Under the pieces are notes generated by a model that was not told the origin of the DNA, did no database searches, and worked only from the letters and a program-made list of their open reading frames with translations. A program made the translations under genes and the position numbers. Positions 45,500-56,849 of a stretch of 64,000 bases of DNA are shown in pieces. How positions within the stretch are numbered: the first letter of the stretch is position 1; the number at the start of each line of letters is the position of its first letter. The stretch comes from Ricinus communis (Eukaryota > Streptophyta > Magnoliopsida > Malpighiales > Euphorbiaceae). The stretch covers positions 27,766,362 through 27,830,361 of the forward strand of contig NC_063257.1 of the NCBI RefSeq assembly GCF_019578655.1. Reading direction: 5' to 3'.

Positions 45500-46284
45500 C
45501 CTCGTTGGACAACTCCTCCTCATCCTCAGCCTATAATGCCACCTGTAAAGGATCATCAAATATTATCTCCTGCAATTTACACCCCACAATATCATCCAAA
45601 ACATCTATAGAGTATACAATATCATTATGGTCAAGTGAATGTCTTATAGAAGTGCTAAGGTCAAAGGTAATAGTCTCATCACCTACTTTAAGCTGTAACT
45701 TCCCATCACAGACATCTATAATAGCCCTAGATGTTGCAAGGAAAGGTCTACCTAGGATTAAAAGGACGCTACTCTCACCATTCATATCCATAACAACAAG
45801 ATTAACAGGAAATATAAACTTGTCTACCTTAACAAGTATATCCTCAACTATTCCCTAGGAAATTTCACAGTCTTATCTGCTAACTGTATGCTCATCCTAG
45901 TAGGTTTTGGCTTACTCAAACCTAATTTTTTAAACAAACTGCTAGGCATTAAATTGATGCTAGCTCCTAAATCAGCTAAAGCATCACTAATATGCAAATC
46001 ACCAATAATAGATGGAACAGTAAGACTCCCTAGATCACGCCTCTTTACTGGCAGCTTGTTTTGAAGAATGGTTAAGCCTCCTCATTTAGTGTCACTAGTC
46101 CCAAGTCTTCCAGCTTCCTTTTGTTGCTTAGAATCTCTTTCAGGAATCTCGCATACATGGGCATCTACGTTATAGCCTCAACAAAAGGTAGGTTAATCCT
46201 CAGGTGCTTAAATAAATTCAAAAACTTACCAAACTGCTGATCAACCTTTTCCTGCTTTAACCTGGCAGGATATGGAGTTGGCAG
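45500..46284 (-). pseudogene. Athila protease (AthC)
   Basis: The minus strand reads LPTPYPARLKQEKVDQQFGK and FLNLFKHLRINLPFVEAI at the gag/protease border, then MPMYARFLKEILSNK. The active site is intact as ALADLGASINLM at about 45,955-45,980 (the DLG form of the Asp protease triad used by Athila). It continues to VVMDMNGESSVLLILGRPFL, ATSRAIIDVCDGKLQLKVGD and ETITFDLSTS. The frame is open at 45,791-45,531. AthD has Asn in place of the same Asp. The 5' side is interrupted at 46,285 by a solo LTR. Confidence 0.88.
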
Positions 46285-47746
46285 TGAACGGGTTGTCGAA
46301 GCCCTTCAAAATAAATTACTGATTTTCCTAAACTAACTTGTAGAAATACTGAAACCAGGTCGAATCCCAAGGGAACGAATGTGGATAGCTTGTCAAAGTA
46401 AAATAAAAATGGAGGGATTTTGAATGTTGAAATCAAAATTATAAATAAACAGAAAATAATGAAGGTTGAATATTAAAGTAAATAAAAATCAATCTTAACA
46501 AATTTCCAATTCAAGAGTGCTAATTCCATCCAACTGTAATCATGATCATAGGCTAAAATATTAATTCTTTTATTAAAGTACTTAGTCTACTTATTCCGAA
46601 AAGCCGCAACAAGTGTAATTCTACTAATACAATTGACTCAAACTCAACATCCAAATCAAAACTTACCATTAGTCAATTGGGCATGATAGCATTCCATATC
46701 AACTTAATGATAGCATTAAGAACAATGAGAATGACTAAACCAACATTAATTAATTGAGATAACTGTAATTGAATTAACCCTGTTCCTTTATTTCCCTAGA
46801 GCCTATCATGCAAGCTATGTAATTCGAATAAGCCGCAATCAAACACACATGAGCCAGCTCCTTACTACTTATGTTAATCGTTCATGACAATTACGAATCA
46901 CAAACTCAAAGTTTAGCAATAGAAAAATCAATATCAAAGTTGAGTCGTCAGTTCAATCAATATCAATAATTCATAAATAATAAGAACAAGAAATAAAGAA
47001 TACTTGAATTAAAGAATAATTCTGTTAAGCATAAAGCCTCACAAAATCACAGTTGGAATTTATTCACTCTTGAATTAGAAACTAAAAACTTAGCCACTCA
47101 TGGTGGAGTAAGAATTCACAAGAATTGTAGAGAATAGAAGAATAATAAGAATATGAATTATTAGCTTAAAGTATCTAGCCGTCCTTATATAGGAAGTAAA
47201 ACCCTAAACCCTAATAGTAGAATCCTTATAAAAAAGAAATATGCTTCCTATTTAATCTTATCCCTATAAGGAAGGATAAGATTAAGAGTGATCTAAATAA
47301 ATTAAAACCCTAAATACATGGAAGAAATTTCTATTAATCTAACACTTCCAAAAATAAAGAAAATTAGCTAGGGATAGGTCCACCGCAAATTAATCTCTAA
47401 AAATTTTGAAGCTCTCTTTCACATCTTTTAGCAGCTCTTGGGACGCAAGGCGTGGTCATGCCTTGTTGACAGTAGTCTTCTGCACAGATTCTGCAGAGCT
47501 CATGGGCTGTAAGGCGTGGTCACGCCTTGTCGACAGTGATCTTCTGTGCAGATTTCTGCACCTCCTCCAAAAGACTTGGTTTTTGACAAATGATGACTTA
47601 AAACATGTCTTTAGGCTGGATTTTGCTCCATCCTTGATATTTCATCACCTAAGTCAGAATAAACAGAATTTCCATAATTAAGTACATTATTCAACCAAAT
47701 CGTAAGGGAATTAAACACAATAAATATTACTATTTATGACCTATCA
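46285..47746 (-). mobile_element. Solo LTR of a third family, in AthC gag
   Basis: A 1,462-bp block with TG...CA ends, flanked by GGCAG (46,280-46,284) and GGCGG (47,747-47,751). On the minus strand it starts TGATAGGTCATAAATAGTAA, has TATA CCTATATAAGG near 47,183-47,194, and ends GACAACCCGTTCA. Removing it restores REYQLPTPYPARL, matching REYHLKIPYPARL in AthD. Its sequence is unlike the other LTRs here. Confidence 0.9.
47437..47560 (-). repeat. Duplicated palindromic motif in the third-family LTR
   Basis: AAGGCGTGGTCATGCCTT at 47,448 and AAGGCGTGGTCACGCCTT at 47,512 lie 64 bp apart within a tandem duplication (TTGTCGACAGTGATCTTCTG type). The second has perfect 8-bp arms around GT. It lies upstream of this LTR's TATA box in element sense. 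Confidence 0.8.
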
Positions 47747-48012
47747 GGCGGCTGGTATTCTCTCACAAGACTCTTCTTCTTGTCCTTAGTTCACGCAGTT
47801 TGGCTCCTTCCTCGCTGGCTCATCCTCCACAACAACATCATCATCAGCCATAGGTAAAGAGCTAGCTAACTGCATACCTGATCTCAAGGTGACAGCCTTG
47901 ACATGCTCCCTCGGGTTTAACTTTGTGGTGCTGGGGAGTGTCCCTAGCTGTCTCTCAGCTAGCATCTTAGAAATCTAGCCTAGCTGATTCTCCAAATTCT
48001 GTATGGAGGCCT
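47747..48012 (-). pseudogene. Athila gag, C-terminal part (AthC)
   Basis: Between two solo LTRs. The minus strand reads NLENQLG, a stop, ISKMLAERQLGTLPSTTKLN, PREHVKAVTLRSGMQLASSL, PMADDDVVVEDEPARKEPN and so on to REYQ. AthD has SIQNLETQIGQVSRMLAKRQ at the same place. The acidic linker leads to the protease. The TAG in NLENQLGx is a Gln-to-stop change compared with AthD (TQIGQVS). Confidence 0.82.
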
Positions 48013-49419
48013 TGATGTAGATGATTCTATGCATGTTTATTGACTGTTTATCAGTCGTTTATTCGCGTATTTGAGTCATATTTATTCCTGTTTGATCGCA
48101 CTTTGGTATATTTATGAATTTTTTAGGCTTTCGGACTCTTTGATATAGATTGATTGATTTATGGGTAGAAACCAAGCTATTTGGATGATTTACGCATATT
48201 AGATGTTTATCGGAGTCGATTCCTTGTTGGCACGCATTTTGAGGCTTTTGCACGACCTCCCTTGGACAATTTCAGAAATATGGCATTTCGTGGAGGTTGG
48301 TGCCATGCCCGGGACCGTTACGTCTCTGCATATATGCCGAGCTGTTGCATAAGTGGCGGCGTGCATGTTTGCGGACCAGGTAACTATATGGCTATATACC
48401 TATAAATAGGTGCATGCAAAACGAGACAGGTTTCCGCTTCTGATTGCTAGACTTCTCTACGCGCGCGACCCCTCACTTCTACTCCTTTGTTCTTGACATT
48501 TTGGGAGATCAACGTCAGTTCAAAGAATTGATTTGGGAGATTCAAGCAATGATTGAAGGTTTTAGACGATTGATCAAGACATCCGAGATCCATACTTGAG
48601 GCTGGTTTCAGAGTTGGCTTGCGACATTTCCACTCTGATTCGAGAGAAGAGGGGTTACATTCCATTTCATTTTCTGTTATTTATTTCCTTTTGTATTTGT
48701 TTCTTTCATTATGAGTAGCTAGGGCTGCCAAACCCATTGGGGTTCACCTTTGTTGATGGATTGTGCTTAATTATTAGATTTTTATTTGCTATTCTTGTAA
48801 TCTTCTTGCTGTTTAGTAATAAAGTTTGATTCAATTAATTTAAGACATTGAATTAATTGTCTTTTGGGTTGTTTCTTGATATTGAGAAATACTTGTTACA
48901 ACTGAAAATTGAATAGTAAGAACTGGTAGTTAACACTTAAAGATAAGGTTAATTCACTCGCTGAATTAAGAATTAACAACTCTTAATAGATCTAAATCAC
49001 GCTTAATGCTAATCTATAATAATCTGATAGGAAGAGATTCCATTAGGTTAGTGCAGGTTTAGGAACTTAGTGAGCTCGAGAGAGGAGCTGAGTTTGATTC
49101 AGGATTTAGGCACGGGTAGCAAGATTGGTAATTTATAAAATCAACCTTAGAATTCCATCACTTAGGTCCCCTTCAGGTTTGCTTCTTTTGTTACGGTTGT
49201 CTTTCGACTGTCAGTTGTTGTTCATTCATTTATTTGCATTCATAGTCATTAGTTAAGTAATTTCGACTTCTCACACTTTATTTCAGATTAGATAACATAA
49301 CGAACAGTAGTAACTTTAGGTTCACCCGATCTCTGGGGATACGACCTTGATACTCACTAGTGCTAGGCCGCATCGATAGGTTCACTGCCTTAGGTGTAGG
49401 TTGCATTTGTAGCCCATTA
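48013..49419 (+). mobile_element. Solo Athila LTR in AthC gag, opposite orientation
   Basis: A 1,407-bp block flanked by a perfect GGCCT duplication (48,008-48,012 and 49,420-49,424). It begins TGATGTAGATGATTCTATGC and ends GTAGCCCATTA, where the CA terminus has become TA. The last about 700 bp (CTCGAGAGAGGAGCTGAGTT, TCGATAGGTTCACTGCCTTA) resembles the AthB LTR, but the U3 part is different and lacks the CACGGCC array. Confidence 0.9.
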
Positions 49420-50720
49420 GGCCTGTTGATTTCTAAGAGTTGTGTCCATCTACTGAAACCTGTTCTCTGAAATGGACAAAAACTTCAACATCAACTCCTC
49501 TAAATTGGGCTTCTTCTCCTGGTTCTGAGGTAGTTGAGGGAGGCGGGTCGTTGTTGGGGTTCTTGCTGGGTGCAACCACCAGAAATCTGATGGATCCTGG
49601 ATACTGTTAATTTACCACCTGAAATTGGGATGGTTTCTCCATCCTAAGTTGTATGTGTTGTTGTACGGGTTATTCTGCTGCCTGGGCGCATTTCCCATAT
49701 AATCAAGCTGTTCATGGTCAGCAGAAGAAGAAGATGAAGAGGAAGCAAACATACCTCTCGCATTATAGTTTGTACTGTAGTGCGGGCCACTATAAAACTC
49801 GTAGCCAAGCTGTGCTGCTTGGACTGGCATCTGGAGCTGGTTGATCTCCTTGGATAAAAGCTCTACCTGAGCTGCCAAGGCTGATGTAGAATCTACCTGG
49901 TTCACCACTCCTTGCCATCCTGGCCTATTATGGCATCTTATTGTTGATGGCCCCACCTGCAGCTACATCTACCATCTGCCTCGTGGCTGAGTTCAAGCCA
50001 TTGTATAAAGTCTGCACCTACATCCATAATGGTAAACCGTGGTATGGGCAACATCTCAATAGGTCCCTATACCTCTCCCACGCATCATATATGCTCTCGT
50101 CATCAAACTACAAAAAAGAAGAAATATCATTATGCATCTTTGCAGTCTTAGGAGGAGGAAAGTACTTATAAAGAAATTTCTCAATCAAAGAACTCCAGGT
50201 GGTGATAATGTTAACTGGTAAGGATTGTAGCCATCTTTTTGCTATAACCCTCAAGGAAAATGGGAATAGCCTCAGCCGAATGGCATCATCGGTAGTCCCA
50301 TTTATCTTGAAGGTATCACAAATCTCCAAGAAATTCGCGATGTGGGCATTAGGATCTTCACTAGGAAAGCCTCCAAACTGTACACTCTGCTGCACCATCT
50401 GAATGACATTTGGCTTAATTTCAAAATTGTTCGCTGCAACAGGTGGCCTCAATATACTAGTGTGCGTCCCTTACAAGGAAGGTCTAGCAAACTCGTACAT
50501 CGCCCTGTTTGCTTCAACGATGTTGTTATTTCCATCTCCCATGTCTATTGGTATATGGACAGGAATCTCAATCTGCTCCTCCTCCTCCACGTCTAATCAC
50601 TTCCTTAGCTACCTAAGGGATTGCTCTGGTTCGAGCAGAGGGTCTACTCAGGATTAGAACTCTTGGTCATAAACTATCTGAAATGAATAAGGCAGCAACA
50701 AACCAAACAAATAAATGAAT
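49420..50720 (-). pseudogene. Athila gag, N-terminal and middle part (AthC)
   Basis: The minus strand reads [100 protein letters not shown], then GVVNQVDSTSALAAQVELLS, QLQMPVQAAQLGYEFYSG, a Ser run, DYMGNAPRQQNNPYNNTYN and PNFRW. This is Athila gag with its retrotransposon-gag core. I see no CCHC zinc knuckle in it, unlike the second gypsy group. It is broken near 50,100 and elsewhere. The start is not preserved; the first bases after the primer site carry stops. Confidence 0.88.
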
Positions 50721-50813
50721 GAATAAATGAATAAAAAGTAAATGATAAAAACAGAAAAGAGATATGGCTAAAGTAAAAAATAACAAATTTCACTCTAGTT
50801 TTCAAACAAAGGT

Positions 50814-50831
50814 TCCCCGGCAATGGCGCCA
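50814..50831 (-). promoter_or_regulatory. Primer-binding site of AthC (tRNA-Asp)
   Basis: The minus strand reads TGGCGCCATTGCCGGGGA, 6 nt after the LTR end. It differs at one base from the complement of the plant tRNA-Asp 3' end, the usual Athila primer. Confidence 0.92.
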
Positions 50832-50837
50832 AAAACT

Positions 50838-52268
50838 TGATGCGCATATGCTTATACAACTACAACTAAGACAATGAACCTATCGATGCAGCCTAGCACA
50901 ACAACAAGTATTAGAAATATCGTATCCCTCGGAAAAGTGAAATCCTAGAGTTACTACTTCGTTCCTTGTTATCTAGCCTAAAATTAATAACAAAGTTCTC
51001 TAGATTTACTAAAACCTAAATTCTAAGTGTAATGCGAGAATGAATGAGCAAATAGAAAAATCAAGACAAGAAAGCAAACCCAAAGAGGACCTAGACTAGT
51101 TGGCTATCAAACAAAAGATAATAAATTATTGAGTCCAATTATGCTACCCGTAGACGGATTCTAAACTGAATTCGATTTCCCTCTCGAGACAATCGAATTC
51201 CTAAACCTAAGAGCCTAAAGTTGGAATCTCTTCCTAACGATTGATTAAGTAAGCCTTAAGTTTTAATCCACCTCTATTAAGCTTTGTTAATTCTTAATTT
51301 GGAAAATTAATTAACCTTACCTCTAAGTGAAAATTAACTTGTTCTTGTAATTAGATATCTGAACTCAATTACAATTTCTCAATTGCTAAAGAATTCTATG
51401 AATAATAATCAATACAATCAATGTAACGAAAACTAGATTTATTTTATTAATTGCAAAAAGAATACAAGAAAGGAAACTCAAACAATCTCACCAATTAAGT
51501 ACAAAGCCAACATAGCAAGGAACTCCAATGGGTTCAACCAATCTAGCTACACATGTTCATGTCTAAAGTAAATAGGAATTCAATTACAATGAAAGAACAA
51601 AGAAATTGAAGCATATACACCCTTTTTCTAAAATTGGATGAACAACTTTGCTATAAAATTCCTCCTCAATCTTCAATCCAAAATCCAGATCACGAATCTG
51701 ACGTTCCAAGGTGGAATCAGTTTCCTGGAAGCCCTTGAAATACCTGACAACACATCTAGTAGAATTACAACGAAAGATCAAAAATCAAAATCGCCGATTC
51801 GGAACTCTTTTTTCTCTTTTTGGCTCGTTCCTTTTATTCATTATGCAAATACGGGCGTGTTCCAGCCATGTTGGACTCCAATTGACAGAATGAACTGAAT
51901 CGAGCATGGTCGTGTCCTTGCCCGTGTTAGTAAACACGGGCTATGTTCTGGCCCATGTTACCCAACACGTGCCACGCTCTAGGGCGTGGTACCCTAAAAA
52001 GTTGTGCTGCTTCAAAGTGCTTAAGCTACACGGCCTGGAATTTCTGCACGGGATCCAACATGGGCAGTGTTGACTTTCCAAAAGTCAACCTAAGGTCAAA
52101 AAGCTTCTTATTCCATCCGTTTTTTGCCCGAAATTGATCTAAAATTGCTAAAGCATTGATGATGGACCTATAAAATCTCCTGGAACACGAAAGGACACAA
52201 AACACGGGTGATCTTGGAATTAAAACTCAATAAATGCTAAGAAAATTTGCAATAATATGTTAGTAAAT
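50838..52268 (-). mobile_element. AthC 5' LTR
   Basis: The LTR end GCATATGCGCATCA (minus) at 50,838 adjoins the primer site. The other end stops at about 52,268 in AGTAAATAT, about 20 bp short of the TGATGTGCATAG start seen at 38,120. It has the GC-rich array at 51,850-52,075. R1 in inverted orientation follows. Confidence 0.88.
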
Positions 52269-52544
52269 ATTAATTGTTTGAGTATTGATATCATTCTTCG
52301 AATGATTGCGGATGAATCTTTTAGAGGAAAGAGAGAACTATGAGAACCGAGGCACGCCTAGATATTCTTATTCATGATTTGCACCATTAGGATATCCGTC
52401 ATTCCATGCTCCTTTAAGGATGAGGACTCCTAATGACATAAGGATTGACGTAATGAATTATTGGAGTGCAATTGACAAGCTTGACAGGTGGAATTAGGGA
52501 TTACCTTAATGATCAAGCAGGACGAGAACTCATGTTGTCTTCGA
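52269..52544 (-). repeat. R1 copy, inverted
   Basis: GAGTATTGATATCATTCTTC through AAGCTTGACAGGTGGAATTA to GATCAAGCAGGACGAGAACT is R1 on the minus strand. It is shortened and ends at a gypsy LTR. Confidence 0.75.
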
Positions 52545-53400
52545 CAGATAGATATGAACTTGGCCAACTTGTGCCAAACCCGTATTCAATGTTGATATCT
52601 TCACTAAGGATCATTCACCTAATCAACCAAAGAAACTCTAACTCCCAATAGGACCCTTAAATAACTTGTACTTAAGAACCTTAATTATAAAGAATTATAG
52701 GTTGTTTAACATAAACATAAGTTTAAGTTAAACTAAGTTTGTAAAATACCAAGCCTTCACTTGACAAATTCACCAAGTTCATTAAGAACAAAAGAAGAGA
52801 AATAACTACAAAATAATCAATATTCAATAACTCCCTTTACATAGAAATTCGTACTAGCTTATATAGGCCTTAAAGAAACCTATCTATAATGATAAGGGAG
52901 CAAATAACAATAAGACTAGGAATAGAACTCCTAAACTAAAAGCATAACTTAAAACAAGACTCCTAACAATTAAAAGACTTCTTAAAATGAACAAATACCA
53001 TCCAACCCTAGTCCATATAATAAACTCGACAATTGAGCTTATGTAACATGTGATATATGGCCCATTCTTGAGTATTGGACTCCAAATAGCTTGACTTGAT
53101 TATCTTGGGCTTATCTTGTCTTGATCATGCCTCCATATATTAGATTGAGTTGATAATAGTATCTTGTGGCCCATTATCTTGATTAAGCCCAATCTCACTT
53201 GGACTTTGAATCGGACTAGGATTTCTAGTGGAAATAGTATTCTTTTCGTAGCTTGAACTCCTAATACCATCAGAATTCCTTGTTGGATTACGATTCCTAG
53301 TGGAATTAGGACTCCTTGTTGAAGTAGGATTTCTTGAGCAAGTAGGATTTGCATCATTAGCTTTTCTTGTTGGAGTAGAATTCCTCATGCTACATGGGTT
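52545..53400 (-). mobile_element. Gypsy LTR (52,545-53,195) with NPxxxR tail (53,196-53,400)
   Basis: On the minus strand, tail repeats (NPTCSRNPTSTRSPNSTR) run from 53,400 and enter an LTR with TATA CCTATATAAGC (52,857-52,867) and GCTAGTACGAATTTC. The LTR is a relative of 17,121-17,773. The tail frame (53,466-53,140) begins inside R1, and R1 and tail read in one direction, as at 28,289. Confidence 0.7.
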
Positions 53401-53585
53401 CTCATCACAAATATTCTTATTCATGATTTTCATCATTGGGATCTCCATCATTCCTTGCTCCTCCAATGGCGAGGACTCTTAATGACACAAGGACTGGCAT
53501 AAGGAAACACGGGAGTGCAATTAACTAGCTTGACCGATGGCATTGCAAATTACCTTGATAATTAATTAAGATGAGACATAAATCT
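53401..53585 (-). repeat. R1 copy, inverted, with AthD insertion site
   Basis: Minus-strand R1 from GAGATCTCCATCATTCC-type sequence up to GATGAGACATAAATC. AthD inserts here. R1 resumes at 63,894 with AATCCATGCATGTAAGG, so the two flanks join into one R1 unit. Confidence 0.8.
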
Positions 53586-55064
53586 TGATGTGCATTATTT
53601 TATACATGTTTATATGCCTAATTACTTCCATTTTTTTGCATAGTTATCTTGTTTTATGCCAGAATCACCTTTGTTTTGGTTCCTTTCATGTTTCAGGTGA
53701 TTATTAGTGGACATTATCAGTAGCCGAGGAAAATACATGCAAATATGGACCAGAATCCATAAAAAATGAGCAAGGGCTACCATTTCAAGGTTGAGCATGG
53801 CCTGGACTCTAGCCATGCTGAACCATCAACACTTGACCCTCAAGAGTGTCATTTTGCCATGGTTTCCGAGGCCACCATAGCCTCCATCATGGCCTGTGGT
53901 GGCTCAGCACCGGTGAGGGCATAGCCAGGAAGAAGACCTAATTTGCAGGACTCGAAGGTCCAGTATGGCCTAGACTTCGCCCGAGCTGATTAGCACGGGC
54001 TTGAGCACGGCCATGCTGAGACATTTATATAGGCAAATGCGAATTATTTTGCTAGGGTTTGATTTTCTGACTGGATTTTTCATATACATGCACGAGCCAC
54101 CCTTTTCCAGACTTTGATATTCGACTTTGGAAGACTATTTCACCTATTGAGGAAGGATTACATTGGTTTAAATATCACATTGAAGATCAAGAGTGGATTT
54201 GGAGGCACCCAAGACGCAATTTAGGGTTCATCATTCAGATTTGGGGATTTAGGGCTTTTCATTCGACTTGAAGAAGAAGGGTGTACATGCTTTCAAATTG
54301 CTTTTCTGTATTTGTTCCTTACTTTGTGTTACTTATTAGCATGAGTGGCTAGAATTGTTGAACCCATTGGGATTCCTATATTGTTGGATTGCATTTAATT
54401 TTTATGAGACTTTGATTATTAATGCTTGTTTCTTCTTGCTTTCATTATTAATAAGAAATTACATTATTCATGAGACATTGTGAGTTGTGATGTTTAGATT
54501 GCTTTATGTAATTGAGAAGTTCATTTAGCAATTGGAAATTTGAATAGCAAGAACTGGTTAATGATCACTTACAGATAAAGGTAATTGACTAGCCGGATTA
54601 AGAATTAACAACTTTTAATAGTTGTGGATTTAATCTTAAGGCTAACCTAAAATCAATCATTAGAAAGAGATTCCATCGTTTAGGTTCTTAGGTTTAGGAA
54701 TTCGATATTCTCGAGTGGGAAATCAAATTCAATTTAGAATCCACTCACGGGTAATTACACTTAGTAATCAATATAATCTCTACCTTCACTAAAATCCAAC
54801 TAGCTTAGGTCCTCTTGGGTTTGCTTTTTCCTTTAATTGTTTCACAAAATCCTTCCAAACTGTTTGACATTTAGGTAATCACTTGGCTTGCATATAATCA
54901 TAGAATAGCAACTTCATCGATTTGTTAAGGTTAGATAACATAAGATGCTACAGTAGTTCTAGGATCACCCTTTCATGAGAATACGACCTTGATACTCGCC
55001 ATTAGTGCTAGTCTGCATTGACAGGTTCACTGCCTTAGATTGTTGCTACATAAAAAGCCTATCA
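53586..55064 (+). mobile_element. AthD 5' LTR
   Basis: 1,479 bp, TGATGTGCATTATTTTATAC to AAAAAGCCTATCA. GC-rich palindromes at 53,795-54,020, then TATA TTATATAGG at 54,025-54,033. The U5 end carries ATACGACCTTGATACTCGCC and GGTTCACTGCCTTAGATTGT, shared with all Athila LTRs here. Confidence 0.93.
53795..54033 (+). promoter_or_regulatory. AthD 5' LTR palindromic array and TATA box
   Basis: Motifs include CCATGCTGAACCATCAACA, GAGCTGATTAGCACGGGC and GCACGGCCATGCTGAG, ending 5 bases before the TATA box. The 3' LTR copy (62,620-62,863) keeps the more regular forms CCGTGCTGATCAACACGGG and CCACGGCCGTGCTGAG. Confidence 0.65.
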
Positions 55065-55070
55065 AGTTTT

Positions 55071-55088
55071 TGGTGCCGTTGCCGAGGA
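55071..55088 (+). promoter_or_regulatory. Primer-binding site of AthD (tRNA-Asp)
   Basis: TGGTGCCGTTGCCGAGGA lies 6 nt after the LTR. Compared with TGGCGCCGTTGCCGGGGA it has two transitions (C to T and G to A). Confidence 0.92.
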
Positions 55089-55219
55089 CACTTTTGTGTG
55101 AATTTGTGTTTGTGTTGATCTAGCCATTTTTATTTTCTTTCTTTTCATTTCTTTTTATTCTTTATTATTTTATTCAATCCTATGTTCTTTGGTTGTTGCC
55201 TCTTAATTTCAGGTAGTTT

Positions 55220-56849
55220 ATGACCAGGAGCTCTAATCTTACTCCTTTAGACTCTCTTGCTGAACCAGAGCGATCCCTCTGTCTTTTGAGGAACCATATG
55301 AAAGAAGAAAAGGAGGCGCAGATAGAGATTAAAGCCCTTATGAATAGATCAGCAAGGATGGGAGACAACAACCAGGCTGCGGATCAAAACAGGACAATGT
55401 ACGAGTTTGCTAAACCTCTTGAGGGGACACAGACGAGTATATTGCGACCACTAGTGGCGGCCAATAACTTCGAAACAAAGCCAAACGTGATACAAATGGT
55501 CCAAAATAGTGTATAATTTGGGGGACTACCAAGCGAGGACCCAAACGCTCACATCGCCAACTTCTTGGAGATCTGTGACACTTTCAAGATAAATGGAACA
55601 ATTGATGATGCCATTCAATTGAGGCTGTTTCCTTTCTCTTTGAGGGACCGAGTGAAAAGATGGTTGTAGTCATTCCCGGCAAACACTATTACGACATGGA
55701 GATTATTAGTTGAAAAGTTTTTATATAAGTATTTTCCTCTTGCTAAAACTGCTAGATTGAGAAATGATATATCTTCTTTTGTGCGGTTCGATGACGAGAG
55801 CATGTATGATGCTTGGGAGAGGTATAAAGACTAGCTCCGATGTTGCCCGCACCACGAACTAACAGTATGAGTGCTGGTTCAGACCTTCTACGCGGTTTGA
55901 ACCTTGCTACTAAGCAGATGGTAGATGCTGCAGTAGGTGGAGCCCTGAACAGTAAGACGTCGAAGCAGGCGTAAAATCTGATAGAGGAGATGGCCATGAA
56001 CAACTACCAGTGGCAATCCTCTAGGAGTCGGCCAGTCAAGTAGGGAGTGGTCAACCAACTAGACTCCATAGCAGCCTTGGCAGCTCAAGTGGAGCTTCTG
56101 ACTAAGAAATTAGACCAACTTCAGATGCCGGTTCATGCAGCCTAGATAAGCTGCGAGTTTTATGGTAGCTCGCACTACGGTGCAAACTGTAATGCGGGAG
56201 GTATGTTTTCTTCACCTTCTAATTCTTCAACTTCTATTGTTTCTACTGACCATGAACTGGTAGACTATATGGATAATGTACCTAGACAGTAGAACAACCC
56301 GTACAACAATACATACAACCCCGATTGGCACAATCATCCCAACTTCAGTTGGAGGAATAACAATGGCCAAGGACCACCCAGTTTTTAGAGGTTGCATCAG
56401 CAACAGCCACAATCGCAAGCTAGTCCACCCAACTACCTCCACCTCAAGAAAAGAAGCCTAATCTCGAGGAGTTGGTGATGAAATTTGTGTCCTCCACTGA
56501 CAACAGATTTAAGCAAACAGACAGCGCAGTTAGGAATCAGCAGGCCTCCATTCAGAATTTGGAGACTCAAATAGGCCAGGTTTCTAGGATGTTGGCTAAG
56601 AGGCAGCCAGGGACTCAGCCTAGCACAACAGAGCCCAACTCGAGGAAGCATGTGAATGCAATCATGTTGCAGTCAGGTAAATTTGTTCATGGTCCTTCTT
56701 CTGTTTTTAACACTAATGCTGATATGCAGGTAGATTCAAGCAGGAAAGTTGAAGCTACCAAGGCAAAGGAACTAGAGAAGGAAGAGGCAAAGGAAATTCC
56801 ACTGAGGGAATACCATCTCAAAATCCCGTACCCTGCTAGATTAAAGTAG
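55220..56849 (+). pseudogene. Athila gag (AthD)
   Basis: The ATG at 55,220 begins MTRSSNLTPLDSLAEPERSL, then a charged stretch, NQAADQNRTMYEFAKPLEGT, VAANNFETKPNVIQMVQNSV and, after a stop, [80 protein letters not shown]. The C-terminal open frame (56,472-56,849) holds SIQNLETQIGQVSRMLAKRQ, an acidic Lys/Glu-rich linker and REYHLKIPYPARLK. The start is chosen because it precedes all conserved gag sequence by a fitting distance from the primer site. Several stops are at Gln codons of AthC (SVQFGG, WLQS). No zinc knuckle was seen. Confidence 0.9.

Larger units (their letters stand above)
36675..52268 (-). mobile_element. Athila-type element AthC, full domain order
   Basis: Minus-strand element of 15.6 kb, about 12.7 kb without two nested solo LTRs. 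Order from its 5' side: 5' LTR (52,268-50,838), tRNA-Asp primer site, gag, protease, RT, RNase H, integrase, GC-rich block, TATA-like box, intron-like interval, env-position ORF, non-coding 3' region, polypurine tract, 3' LTR (38,120-36,675). Both outer ends are trimmed by 10-20 bp: the left LTR lacks its last TGATGCGCAT-like bases and the right one lacks its first about 20 bp. No target duplication can be seen. Every ORF is broken. Confidence 0.9.
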
